From Capitulum mitella (Eukaryota; Arthropoda; Thecostraca; Pollicipedomorpha; Pollicipedidae): a stretch of 64,000 nt of DNA. Where the stretch lies: assembly GCA_030062745.1 (NCBI GenBank), contig CP099850.1, positions 8,251,538 through 8,315,537 on the forward strand. The letters are read 5' to 3'. Positions 24,231-36,010 of the stretch are shown here, piece by piece (position 1 is the stretch's first letter; every line of letters starts with the position of its first letter). The notes beneath the pieces are model-generated. The model searched no databases. It saw only the letters and a program-made list of their open reading frames with translations, and was not told the DNA's origin. The translations under genes and the position numbers were made by a program.

Positions 24231-25511
24231 TCGATGTGCAGTACAAAGGTTGTCGGTGGGAACACCAGTTATTCTTTCGGTTAGGGTTCTAGGAATGTGC
24301 GGCGTTATGCGAATAAGTCGTTATTTGAATAAATAGTTTAAGGTCCAGTTTTGAATGGAAACCAACATGATAATCACGAAGCTCTTCCGTGATTCGAGAA
24401 GAGACCAGGGATGCATGCCCTGCTCTTGCGCTGAACAGACAGACGTCTGGTCGTACGGTCGCGTGTTGTCACTTTTCCCCCGGGGACTATCGCGGCCACA
24501 GTGCGTCCAATCACGCGGCCCTCCCGAATTACTCAGAGAGCGCCGGAGGGTGGCGGGATGAAGAGGGCGTCCGAAACGCCGCATTAGCCGCTCTGTTGCC
24601 ATTGTCAATAGGGAAACACTCTGGTCTCGCATGCGACCCAATCACAAATATTTACCGGCGCCCGAACCTTATCACGCAGCATCCATTTCTCGACTAACGC
24701 TGGGCGACGGGTGACAGTGCTCGCGGGGCGGCGTGTTGGTTTAATTGAAAGTGTGACTGCCATGCGAAGGAGATGTTTAAAACGTTTATGAAAAGCATTG
24801 GGATTACTGAAGGTTCTAAGTGGAGCCGTTCGCACACTCCGAGCCATTATGGCGCTTTATTTCAGCGCCTGTGACATGATTGACGTCAGATAGATTGATT
24901 TATTCATTGCTTGGCCTCTCAAGTCTAGTTGGGAGGTAATAGGGTTTTCCATTTTAGGATAATCTTCTTTTGCTAATGCGTTCAACGGCGACATTTAATT
25001 ACACGCGGAATAATTCGGTGACAGTTGATGCAATCCGTTTGATCTTATACTCTTTTCATGCGTAGTGGAGCAATTCGATTCCTGGAGCGGATTTATACTT
25101 TCCTTATTGACATTATTAATTAGATCCTTCCGACTGCGTAGAATATTCTCGGGTGCCATTAAGCAATTCATTTACCGTACCCTTGATTTAGACTGTTCCC
25201 ATTGACCTGTTAATATCTTTGTTTCATTCACATCATTTGGCATTCTTTGGCAATCTTTGCAGGCCTGCGCGTCATTTATGTGACCGCACAGTACTGGTTT
25301 TATCATACTTATCCTGAATAAGACTTCGTTTTGCATTCCCCAGCTGTGCGTCATGCTGTTTAGAACATGATATGCGTAATGCACGTGTCTAGCACATGCA
25401 TTATGCACCGTAAGACAAGTGCCGCGTAAATTGGAGACGTACAAGTCTTTGAACCCGATCTCCGACCTCGCACGTTGAAATGAATCTTCGACTTCCTCTG
25501 TTCTGTTGCAG

Positions 25512-25668
25512 GCATAACGATTTCCCGTGGAACGCCCGTCGTTTTGTCTACAACAAGTTGAAGAATGTGAACCTGACCTCTGACCTGCGTCACGTGCGAC
25601 CCTGGAACGAGAGCGTTTGGTCCCACACGGACCTGATCCGGCTCAAACGGGGCATGGTCGGTGCACAG
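25512..25668 (+). CDS. Membrane dipeptidase exon: HxD metal motif
   Basis: The exon follows CTGTTGCAG, ends at CAG|GTCAGT, and gives one base plus 52 codons (residues 61-113). The junction codon is Gly, followed by HNDFPWNARR. In family M19 the His and Asp of HxD (His62, Asp64 here) bind the active-site zinc pair, as His36/Asp38 do in human DPEP1. NLTSD and WNESVW supply two N-glycosylation sequons. The segment TDLIRLKRGMVGAQ corresponds to the family's TxIxxLxxGxVGGQ strand, and the next exon continues it with FWS. Entry and exit phases match both neighbours, and the exon shows no defect. Confidence 0.95.
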
Positions 25669-26207
25669 GTCAGTCAGCCACAGAAGCTCTCGCGGAGACA
25701 TTACTTTCAAAGAGGTCGGTGTTGTCAACGTGGTGTTGAGTGGGGACTGTCTGGTTAATATTGTATTGTATTGTATTGATTTGGATTGCTTTTGTTGAGA
25801 TATTCATCGGATGGTGGTTACACGACCCTGAGTCACATGGCTAAACAGTGAAGGTCACATGATGCATAATCACACAGCCACTTTTCAGAGGTCGCCAAAA
25901 CATTTGGTACTCGTTTCGGACAAGTCAAGAAGGTCGTAATATCGATGCGTAAACATCCCGGAACCTGCTCGATAATATCGAGGACGTCGGTAAAAATCCA
26001 GGGCCGTGCGGCCGGAGAGCGGCCTCTTTCCTGCCTGTGTATGAGCGTGAGGCCCGTAATAGGCTGCCCTGCCTTGTGAGCCGTGCTCGCCTCGCCGGGT
26101 CAGTTGTTTCTTTCAAGGCGCGACGACAAAAACTTAGGTACTCTGTTCCTGCCGTGTGTGCCGGGTGGAACGTGTTGTGAGTGGCCAGCTGCTCGCTTGA
26201 CAACCAT

Positions 26208-27115
26208 TCAAGTTTCTCTCGCCTGGCACGGTCTCAGGCCGGGCACGTGATAGTTCTGGTCTGAGAGATTCTTCATGATAGCATCTGGTCTGAGAGAGAA
26301 CGGGGCAGCCGTCAAAGTTTTAAGGTGGTAATACGGTGTATGATGTTGAAGATGCGAGAAGCCGGCCAAAGCTCTCATGCATTGTTTTGTGTTCAGGGTT
26401 GCGTGGTTTTTCCGGGACAACGTTGTACCGAAAATTAGTCCTAGATTTTTCACTTCGTCGCAAGGTGTGAGCGTAACTGTCTGAATTCGATACTGAAACT
26501 TGTCAGAGAAATCAGATTTTGTGGGCCCCGTAAATTTTATTGATCTCATTGATATTGGGTTAAAGAATGTTCGCACAAAACCAGTTCTTATGGCGTCTTG
26601 CGAGTGATTCAGTTGCAAAATAAGGAAGGAGAATTCAGTTTTCCTTCCACCGACAAGAACCTGGTTGTCATCAGCGTACTGGTGGATTTCATCACGGGCG
26701 GAGCACAGGGCTAAATCGTTTGCAAAAACTGCGAGTAGCATGGACCGGGAACTGAGTCCTGATAAACAGCCTTGGTGATAGATTGATGACGCAGCGTTGG
26801 TTTTTTTTTCAAGTTGATCATTTAGGACGACGGTGTGGGTGTGGTCACGCAAGTCAGATGCCGCCGATACCATGAAGTGTCAGCTTTTGTGAAAGTCGTG
26901 CGTGATTGATGACATCAAAAGGCTACTAAGATCAATGAAGCATGAAGGATAGATACTCTATCGTCGATGGCGCAAGGATGCGGTCGCATATGGTCAGAAG
27001 AGCAGTCTTCATTGAATGGTGTGGGCTGAGATCGCCATAAGTTCTGGTAACATGTAGCAGACCTAGGTACACACAATTCAGTCGGTAAATACTGCTTTAA
27101 TTTTATAATATGCAT
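26208..27115 (-). mobile_element. Non-LTR retrotransposon reverse-transcriptase relic (jockey/CR1-like)
   Basis: The minus-strand translation contains reverse-transcriptase landmarks in order: a segment reading TALLTICDRIL (about 27010), FDVINHARLSQKLTLHGIGG (26860-26925), a GCLSGL block (about 26755, in place of the usual QG turn), QYADDNQVLV with the catalytic YADD (about 26670), and ILQLNHSQDAI, QTVTLTPCDEVKNLGLIF and the thumb region after it. At least one frameshift separates the first two landmarks from the rest, and neither end of the element is recognisable. It is a dead 5'- and 3'-truncated copy lying antisense to the dipeptidase gene. Confidence 0.88.
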
Positions 27116-28928
27116 AAGTCTAGAAAGAGCCTGCTTTGATAACAGCCACTGCCCAGTACAATGCTTTTGAGATTTTTTGTTGTTGTTTTAAACACGACTG
27201 CAGATGCGCAGGGGTTTCAAGGTAATAGGCTTCCCTGTCTTACGGCCACTGCACAATGCCTGCGATTCGGAAAATAGCCCCTCAGTGGCCTCTCGCGTGG
27301 CAGGTAAGATGAAAAATAGGCATATGATGCATACTGATAGCTTTATGACACGAAAAGAATCCTGGTTCTGTTGCTTAGGAGATCTACTGCGTCGAGTCCG
27401 CGAAGTTTATTCCGCATTTTAGGTGAAACTGCACTACCGTGGCTTACGTCCCACGTTTACATGGGGCTAGGTTGTTCTGCATTCTTGCGACTTGGCTGTG
27501 CGTACTCATCGCAGCAGGCAGAGGGTTATTGTGGCTGCATGTTGGGGCCCTCTAAAATGGAGGAGACCATGCATGGCTTTCATGCCTAAAAACTCTCAAT
27601 CACAAAACTCCCGAAAAGCCGTCACCAAATTCGTGTGGAAATGTGGACTTTTCCTACATGTCTTCCACTTTTGTTAACGTTCTCCCTCGTCATGAGGACT
27701 TTTTCTGCAAACGTCAAAGTATTTTCCGGGTGGCGCACGGAGTAAGCAGGCGACCCACATTTTGCAAGAAAGCGTTGCTGTCGGCAGTCAGCTGATGGCG
27801 TTCAGCGCCGAAATCGTGTACCAGAGTCGCAAAATGGGAAACACACAGCCGACCTGAAAGTCTTTGGAATGTTGAGCACACGGAATCCACGATGTTTTCG
27901 GACAGACTGTTTATTTCTTAATAAGGAAATGACGCGGAATATAACGGAAAGAAAAATACAAGGCATGTTGTTATGAATGTTTGTTGTTTGTTGTTTTTTG
28001 TATATTATGTTGTGTTATGAACATGTTGCGGTAGTTATACTAAACCAACACAGAGTGCTTAAAAAAAACTGTGATGTTTTCTGTTTGTTGGTTTGAGGCG
28101 CTGCTTGTGAACACTGATATCTGACAGTTGGTGGTGGTAAAGGGTAGTAGTTAACCCTGTTCTGGTATGGGAACTTCAGAAGCCCCCCTCTGGTTTTTGC
28201 TCGCCATTTGAGGAGTTTTAAAGCAGCTTCTCGGAACCGAGCCACCTTTCCTACGTATTTTTTTCTGCGTGCCATACCAAATTTTCGTAATCTTGTTATA
28301 TTTAGGGGCGGAGCCAGCCCATATTTTTGGGAGGCTCCCCAGGCATTGTTGGCATTGTTGAATGTTGAAGGAAAATGGCTGCCAAAACGGAATGTTTAAG
28401 GTAGAAGTTAAGACTTGATATGAGTGTAGAAGTAAAAAACGAGGTGAACATATTTCTTTTTTGTAGGCTTGAGGGGTTACCTCACAAGATGATGTCAAGG
28501 TCAGAAGTCGAAATTTGGTTTTATATGAGTATTTTTGATGATAGTTAAAAAACGAAATACGTGTAACTTAGAACAATGGATTCTACCTACGTGCCAAATT
28601 TCAGGTCGACATCAGGTTTGGCCAAGGATATATGACCTAAAATGTTCGCTCGCGTATCCTATATCACGACGGTCATAAACAGAGGTTTTAGAAATGTAGT
28701 TCATGCAAATGATTGGAAACGTTTTAAAAGAGTATGAAACGGACCTAAGGTCACTCCATGCGATTCTGGGGCCATTTCGGGTCATTTTAAGTCATAAGTT
28801 GGCCTGGTGAACATGTGACTATGGCAGTCCCCCTTTTTCATGCCCCTGGCGCCGCGTACGCCGACATTATACGAACATTGTAATGCGATTTGTACTTCCG
28901 AAATATAGAAGGACTATTCAAAGCGAAG

Positions 28929-29042
<114 letters not shown>

Positions 29043-29754
29043 CTCTGATGTTGATTCATTAGAAAAAGATATTGCTCCCATTTTCCAATTTCTGTGAACG
29101 CTTATGAATATTCCCGAAATCTTAAACGTTTATGCTGGAGGGTATGTCCCATCGATTAGCTCTCAGTTCATGTCAGTTGCATCAGAATCGATCAATGAAC
29201 ATTGTAGTTGTAGCAAATGAAAATACCTGATATGTGGATTTTCTCCTCTGTATCCAACGCCTACAAGATTTTCGAGACTTTTTTGCAGAAATATAGCTTG
29301 CGTTATGGCAAATCGAAAGTCATTTGTTGCGAACGAATTCGGACGGTTAGTTTTTGACATCTCAGGAGGAGCCAAATAAGTCCCCCTCCCCCATACAGGA
29401 ATGCTTGTAGCGTTATGGATACGGGAATACGGTTAAAGCATGGGGCTGTATGGAGATTAGATATTTCTGGTGGTTTGAAACTCCGTACAGGGTTATGTAT
29501 TTCAAGAACAATCATTGTCATCTGGTCTACTTTAATGACAGCGATAATGGCAATTTATCTAAGAAAGACATTGCAACCCGGGACTTTTCCCCAGGACAAG
29601 GAAAACATACGTGATCATTGGACGTGCGTTCGATTCCATCGGAATCAGAATGGATTCGAGAGACGATTTCGTACTGGCCGGAATCAGAATCGATACCGCT
29701 GATAAGTGCCGGAATCGGAGTCGAAGTTGAATCACATGGAATCAAAATTGGAAT

Positions 29755-29925
29755 CGATTCCAGTGTCTAGCCCAATCCAATAGATATTAGTGAAATGAAT
29801 TCCGGAACCGATTCATCTCATTTAGAGTCGGGATTAGAACAGATTTAGTTATGGAAACCACGTTGAGTCAGAACCATAATCGATTCAGCAAGGCATGGGT
29901 TGGATTCGGAATCGACTCCCCACGA
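29755..29925 (+). repeat. Dispersed GAATCGATTC-rich repeat, copy A
   Basis: This copy aligns with the reverse complement of 60395-60600. Shared blocks include CCAATCCAAT, GAATTCCGGAAxCGA, ATAATCGATTC/AGAATCGATTC, and GGGTTGG..GAATCGA. The same motif continues more loosely upstream (29630-29755). It carries no coding potential and probably represents an interspersed element tail. Confidence 0.65.
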
Positions 29926-30394
29926 AGTGAAATCAAGCACAAGTCTGATGAGTATGTGTATAGCAGCCAGCAGCCCATGGGCAGATAGGCTGACGGCCCT
30001 AACAACCTGATGGTTGTCCTCCAACTTTGGATAAGCGTGGAATTGGCTCTCTGATTATCATGGTGCATGGACCGAAAATGCTAAAAAAAAAATGGCTCTG
30101 GCTTCACCGACTTTGAAAACGCTCTTACACCAACAGGCATGCAGGCCACCCTGTTGAAAGATATTTCCTTGGGCTGAAGGAGGAAAACATTGGTCAGATT
30201 TTGTAGCGTCTGGATTCGTTTGGCCGTGTCTTATGACCTCAGGGCGCGGATCCAGAAATCTCCCGGGCATAGCATTGGTCTGAAAGGAATGGTGCTGGAA
30301 TCGGCCCTTGCTTCATGTGCCCTTTGTCAATGTCTAGATGTTTTGTCTGATTTTATGTTTTTGCACGCACTGGAAGATCCCATAATCCTGTTAG

Positions 30395-30465
30395 CCTCTC
30401 CCTTTGGGATTCGAACCCCCTTACCCGGTAGTTAGACCAATGAGCCGGTAGTGACCAATGCGTCC
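30395..30465 (-). other. tRNA-like relic (possible SINE head)
   Basis: Read on the minus strand, GGCTCATTGGTCTAACTACC resembles a tRNA A box/D arm and GGTTCGAATCCC is a perfect B box/T-loop. They are only about 18 nt apart, too close for a functional tRNA, and no acceptor stem pairs. A decayed tRNA or tRNA-derived SINE is the likeliest reading. Confidence 0.35.
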
Positions 30466-30689
30466 AGAAGATGGCACAGTGGACTTTACCTGAAAGGTAG
30501 GCTGTACCGCCGAACATGGGGATGACCCAAGCACTCTCGAGTCCACAATACGCGAAATCCCATTACGACCGCCTGTGTGGCCCCGATCGATGTTTCCTCA
30601 TTTCATATCTGCTCGCAAATTCTTTCTTCTGTGGTCATTTCACTTCCACCCGATGGCGTTTCCCAGGCCCACCGCCAGTCCCGTCGTGC

Positions 30690-31015
30690 CTTCTTTGAAT
30701 TCGTGAGGAGGCCGCTCCGTCGGCGACCGCCGGCAGCTCCGGCGGCGGCCGGGCGCGCCGTCCGGGAACTCGGCCGAAACGTGCTCCGGATCGGTGCCGG
30801 CAACCCCGCTGCCTGCGGCCGACGGCCGTGTTTCTGCCCGGCTTCTGCCGGCCGGCGCACCGCGGCCGGGAAGTGTTCCGGTTCGCGGGCGGGTCCGGGG
30901 ACGGATTTTGGCGCGCGCTCTCCGCGGCACTGGGGGGCGTATAGCAGGGTCGTGGCCGGCCGCAGGCTCGGCGGAGTTACGGTTTATGGCCCGCTCGGGC
31001 CACCCGACCGGTGTT
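30690..31015. other. CpG-rich island inside intron
   Basis: A block of CGGCCG/CCGGCG-rich sequence with sharp edges against AT-rich flanks. No conserved product was recognised in its open frames. Confidence 0.4.
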
Positions 31016-31189
31016 GACTTGACCGTCCTGCGCATTAACGGAGGTAGACGCGACGAGGCTCACTGTTGAGAAGCTGGCTTTGTGAAATGTGGTCAGGCTG
31101 CCCCGAGTGCACAAAAACATGGTTGTTCGTCGCATCGGTTAAAGTGAAGTCTGCAGTAGCAGTGTTGTACTTTGTTAGTTTTAGTTCTT

Positions 31190-31810
31190 TATATTCATTT
31201 TTTCCACTATCTGCTACTTCGTGATCTTTTTTTGCGGCAGTCAGAGTAAAAACCACTGATGGCCACGGCTGAAAGTAACTCATGGTGTAAGATTTTTGGC
31301 TCAGATTAAAAAGGATACGTAACTTACATCTGTTTAGCCAGCAAGGCAGTAAGGGCTGGTTGAATAACATCCTAAAAGAGATTGGCTCACCTTTATAAAT
31401 AATGGTGTGATCCAGCTGTATAAATCATATGTCTTTTATGAGACATCCTCGATGTCGAAGCATATCTGATCATGTCGAAACATATCTGAATATGTGTGTT
31501 TTTATATTCATTTTTGCCACCATCTGCCATTTCTTAATCTTTTTGCGGCAGTAAAAAATAATGATCACTGTTGTGTCATGATTGTAATTGGATCACTGGT
31601 AATTTTTTTGCTCAGTAAAAAAGATGCGTAAACGAGAATTGTGCAGCAAACAAAGTGGTAAAAACTGCTTGAAGAGCGCCCTAAAAGCGGTGGAGCTCAC
31701 CTTGAGGAATAATGGTGCGATCCAGCCCTATGAGGTTATGTTTTTCAGTGGGATGTTTACGATGTCGAAACACGTCAAGAATATCTGATGGAGTGTGTAA
31801 CATTGCATCC
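31190..31810 (+). repeat. Diverged tandem duplication, about 314 bp period
   Basis: TATATTCATTTTT(T/G)CCAC, TTTTTGCGGCAGT, GGCTCA/GCTCAG..AAAAAGGAT/AAAAAGATGCGTAA, GCAAGG/GCAAAC, and CTCACCTT..AATAATGGTG(T/C)GATCCAGC recur in order in 31190-31503 and 31504-31810. There is no coding potential. Confidence 0.75.
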
Positions 31811-32849
31811 TTCGAAAGAAAACATGCCGTTCTGTAGTCAACATGAAGAGATATTGAAAATATCATATAGAAGCCGTGCGACAGTCGAGATCCTTAGGCA
31901 TAACTGCGTCTGTTTCCAGCTGACGTTTACTAAAAATTGCACCAGACCAGGGCTTTTTTCGCCGGGCCTCTGATAGCAACGAAGGGATGGGACCGGCTAT
32001 TCTGGACTCCAGCTAATGCATCGAATGAAATTGAGGGTGCACACCATTGCGCTTTCCAGACGAGGCTGGCTGGGAAACAACAGGGGCTTTGTTTAGCATA
32101 ATTGGGCCATCAGCGAAATGGCTGCAATACATAGCTTCTCATCCAACATGTCTTTAGGAGATTGTTTAGTTTCCCCGGCCGCGGGTTTTTAGAACACTCA
32201 TTTGTTGCGCTCGCTCTGCATCTGTATTTGCATTCTGGAAGGGGAAATCACTTGATGTTTTTTGTGGGATTTGTAAAATATCTGGGACTGTGCAGTCTGT
32301 TGTTAATGTTAATGATCTGAAGAAATGTCCAGAGCAAACTCTTACCTCATGGCAATGCTAAGGGTAACAACACTGGGCTGCGAATAAAAATTTTGTCCGT
32401 TGATAATGATGTTATGGTGTTAGTGTTCAGCGATGATGTACCATTGACTGAATCTGGTACACGATGTGACCCGCTCGTATTACCATTGATCGAATCTAGT
32501 ACACGATGTAACCCTCGCTTATTTTGGTTTTGTACCAGCAAACAACAAATGGAATTCGGAACCAATTTAGCTGGTTTAGTCTGCCTCGAATGACAATTAC
32601 ATGAGTTCATCCAATGCGTCTGGTAACTGGCTGCCCGGAGTTCGTGCCTATGGCGGTTGTACTGCTAACAGCAAAGAAGTTTGACTACTTATTTCTAAAC
32701 TGGAGGCGTGTCTCAATAAGATAAGCCGCGATGAACCAGACACCGTCTTGAAATGGGAAATACTACCGCGTCAGCGCAGGGGCAACAGTCGGGTTTCCGC
32801 GCACTGGCTCGAACAGGCGTGGACTCTCCATCTGTTGCACGTCTGAAAA

Positions 32850-33425
32850 TTCTGCTCCGCTCCGCCGCGGCGTTTTGACTTGCGAGCCGCCGCCTTCCGG
32901 CCAGGTCGATCCCACATCGAGGGGGCCCATTTAAACTTGAGGCGGAGCTCGTTATCTGGCGGCGGCGGCGGCGGCGGCGGCCGCCTGTTTGCGGCGACGG
33001 CCGGGCGACCGTCGCTCGCGCCGACGCAGCTCTGCGCCGGCGCCCGGCCCGGTTAGCTTTCCCTACCGGTGGCGGTGTCGCGCGTCCGGTAGGCCCCGCG
33101 ACAACACGACGCCGACGCCGGCGACGACGCTGCTCGCCGGCCGTCGGCGGCGGCGGCGGCGGCGGCGACGTCTCCGGAGAGTCGGTAACACGGCGGTCGC
33201 GGCTGACGGCCGGCGGCCGGTGTGCCGGAGGACGGTGCGGGCCGCGGCCGCGCCGCGCCGCCGGTCGGCCGGCCAATCGATAGCCGACGGAAGGCAGCCG
33301 AACACCGCGGCAGGAGAGCGGGCGACGTGATTAATGAGAGTCAGCGGGGGCCACGCCTAACCCGGCGGCGCTCCTCGCCCGGCTGTCGGACGCGTCGTGC
33401 CTATTGTGACTGCGGCCGCCTGGCA
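32850..33425. other. CpG-rich island with (CGG)n tracts
   Basis: GC-rich with (GGC)n runs near 32956-32982 and 33143-33168. The long Arg/Ala frames on both strands reflect these triplets, and no domain was recognised. Confidence 0.45.
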
Positions 33426-34439
33426 AACACCTGGAAATGGTGCGTCACAACGAAAAGCTGGAAAGCTGTGTTGCGTCGGTATTGGTGTTGCGTTTTCCAA
33501 TATTCCTTCGTGTCCTTGGCTCATGGACCCAAAATACCTGCACGGATTTCCCAAGAGTGCGGCCGCAGGCTAAGGGGTCCTAATCTGATAACGAAGGCAT
33601 CGCCTTCATTTGTGAAAAGCCGCATTCTAGGCTGATGAAAAGAAATAGTAATGCAAGAATCGCAGACTGCTATTGTCAGGCACCATGCCACTTTGTTTCC
33701 GACCATCATATATTATACCGTAACATGTTGTCCCAAGGAATTGTTTTCGCAGTTTGCTAGATATTGCCACTTATTTTATTAGCAGTAGGCAGACAATGTG
33801 CGGGTGAGGCTTCTTTGTTTCGTGAAAGACGTGGAACAGGAATGGGGAAAATTCCGCTTATTTGAGTTGAGTATCTTTTTTAGCGTGATAAATTTCTGCT
33901 GAGAGGTCGGTACCTGAGTATATTTCAGCAACGGCCGGATGCGCCGGAAAAGTGTCTGAAACTTGCATAAATCTGGCCGTCCGATGGGCAACATAAGCCT
34001 CGAAGTCGCGTCGACCTCACCGTTATCGGACGAGACTCGAGGAGCGCCCTCCGAACTTTGCCTCCGTGAGTTATCTCACTGCCAGCCCGGCGACCAGTTT
34101 TCGACGAACCCTGCCGGCCCTCCGCGGCTAACTTTGGGCCGCGTTAATTGGCATCATGGATTTCAGACGTCCACGTTGCGTGAGGGTAAATGGAAACCTT
34201 GCATTTGATGTAGTTTAATTACAAAAGGTCAAGGAAAGAACCGCAAACGTTATTAAATGCATTGTTCCGCAGGTGAAAAACTGTAGTCAGATCAGCAGCT
34301 TTCCAAAACATTTGCAAGTTTACCGCGACGTTATTCTTTGAAAATTTTATGCAGAGAGGCTTTCATTAACATTATCGTGCCGAACGTCTTTTGGGGGTGA
34401 AAGACGCCTTAGACCTTTGCCGTTCCATAATTCCTCGCT

Positions 34440-36010
34440 GCTCAAATGCTTCAGCAAATGCCGCTGCAGCCGGCGGGTGTTTGCGGGCGTCGTTGGCAGG
34501 CCGGCGCCGGCGGGGGACGGGGCGGCCCGTCGGGGACGCGTCGGCTGCCGGTGCCGGCCGAGCCGACGGCCGGCCGTCGGTTCGGCCGGCACGGGTGAGC
34601 GCCGCCGACGGCCGGCCGTCCGGCACAAATGGGTGCGGCCAGTGGCGCAGCCGGTCCGGACATATGAGCCAGACCAGCGGCCGCATCCCGATCCTGTGGC
34701 GGGCTCGCTAGCGGCGGCCGCTGCTGCTGCTGCTGCTGCTGGCGCGCGGCCGCCCGCCTCTCGGCCGCCCGGCCGGCGGGCGTTTGTCAGAGGCGGCTGG
34801 CGCTGACACGCCCGGCGGGCCGGCCGCCGCCGGCGGAGGCCGTCCGGTGGCCCCGTGTCGGCCGGCGGCGTTAACGCGCCCATGCCGCGGCCGTTGGCCT
34901 GGTTTAACGGGCGCCATTTCTTGTGTGCCGGTGCTGTTAGCCGGCGCCGGGGCCATTATCGTCGCTGCTGGCCCGTACGTGCCTCCATCAAAGGTCGTTC
35001 GACTGCTTTTTCGGGTAATCGCGCCGTCTCCATGGCCGTACCGCCGCCGGCTGGACGTGACCGGCTCGCCCCGGTGATGAAGTCGGACCCACGATGAGGA
35101 GGGCGGCGGCGCTGCCGCCTGCGCCATCTCCGGCTCGTCGTCTCACGCAGGCAGACCACTTCCGAGCCGGCTTCGCGCCGAAATCACTCGACTTGGCCAC
35201 CTCCCCGTCCAAAGCAGCTGAAGCGTGCCCTCCTGCTCGCATCAGCTCAGCACCATTGCCGCACTCCCAACGACAGACCGTTCACTGTCCGCTCCAACTG
35301 ACCGGGTCGTCACTGTTCGGCGCACTAACGCCACAGACTGGTCTCTCGGGCGGCGAGCGGGCGACCTCATTCCGACGGCGGCTCGTCCGACTCGGCAGAT
35401 CCGCGTCGCCGCCGGCAATAAGCGTCTCGGCCGGCGGCGGACGCTGACGAGCCGCCGCCGCCGTAAAGTGACCGCGGCCGGCGGCGGCGCGGCCCCGGCC
35501 GTTAGCGCGACTTACGGCGTTCATCTCAGGTACGCCGCACTGCGGCGGCGCCGCTAACGGCCCCGTAAACCGTCGACGGGCGGGGCCGCGCCGCGCCGGC
35601 GTATTGTCGGCGCCGCGCCGCGACCGTCGACGTCGAGGGTGGCGGCGGCCGTCGGCGGTCGTTGAGCCGGCGGATGAGGTCGCCCCGGAGCGGCGGCGGC
35701 CGGCGCTCATCAGCGGCGGCGCGCCTGACGAGCCGCCGCCGCCGTCGCCGCCGCTCGGGCCGTCTAATCAGGCCCGTCAGACGTGCGGCGACGTGACGGA
35801 GCGGCGCTGTCGGCGGCGCACCTGACGGCCCGGCCGGCGCCCGGTCAGCGGGGGCCGTAAATTGCCCGCCGCCCGCGCCCTGATCGCCTTAGCCGCCGGC
35901 CGCCGGCCAGTTCCGCGAACGGGGGCGTCGGAGACCCACTGGGACTGACGCTGCAGGCTGACAACGGAGCCGCGCACGACCGCCGAACGTGGGACGGTGA
36001 CTCGAGCGAG
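34440..36010. other. Large 1.6-kb CpG-rich island inside intron
   Basis: This is the largest and most GC-rich block of the window, dense in CGGCCG and GCCGGC, with a (CTG)n run at about 34720-34742. Six reading frames contain long open stretches with low-complexity composition, and none shows a recognisable domain or consistent splice structure. An internal promoter, an unrecognised GC-rich exon, or a repeat-derived island are all possible. Confidence 0.45.

Larger units (their letters stand above)
16055..25511 (+). other. Dipeptidase intron (9.5 kb)
   Basis: The intron runs from GTGAGT at 16055 to CTGTTGCAG at 25511. It contains a GC-rich island (17460-17930), a short (GA)n tract (18630-18650), a poly-G run near 17150, the degenerate 23-bp minisatellite (23500-23905) and the adjoining GC island (to 24230). 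Between these nothing coding was recognised. The frames at 16252-16653, 18619-19480, 19499-19849 and 22207-22629 have no recognisable domains. Confidence 0.75.
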
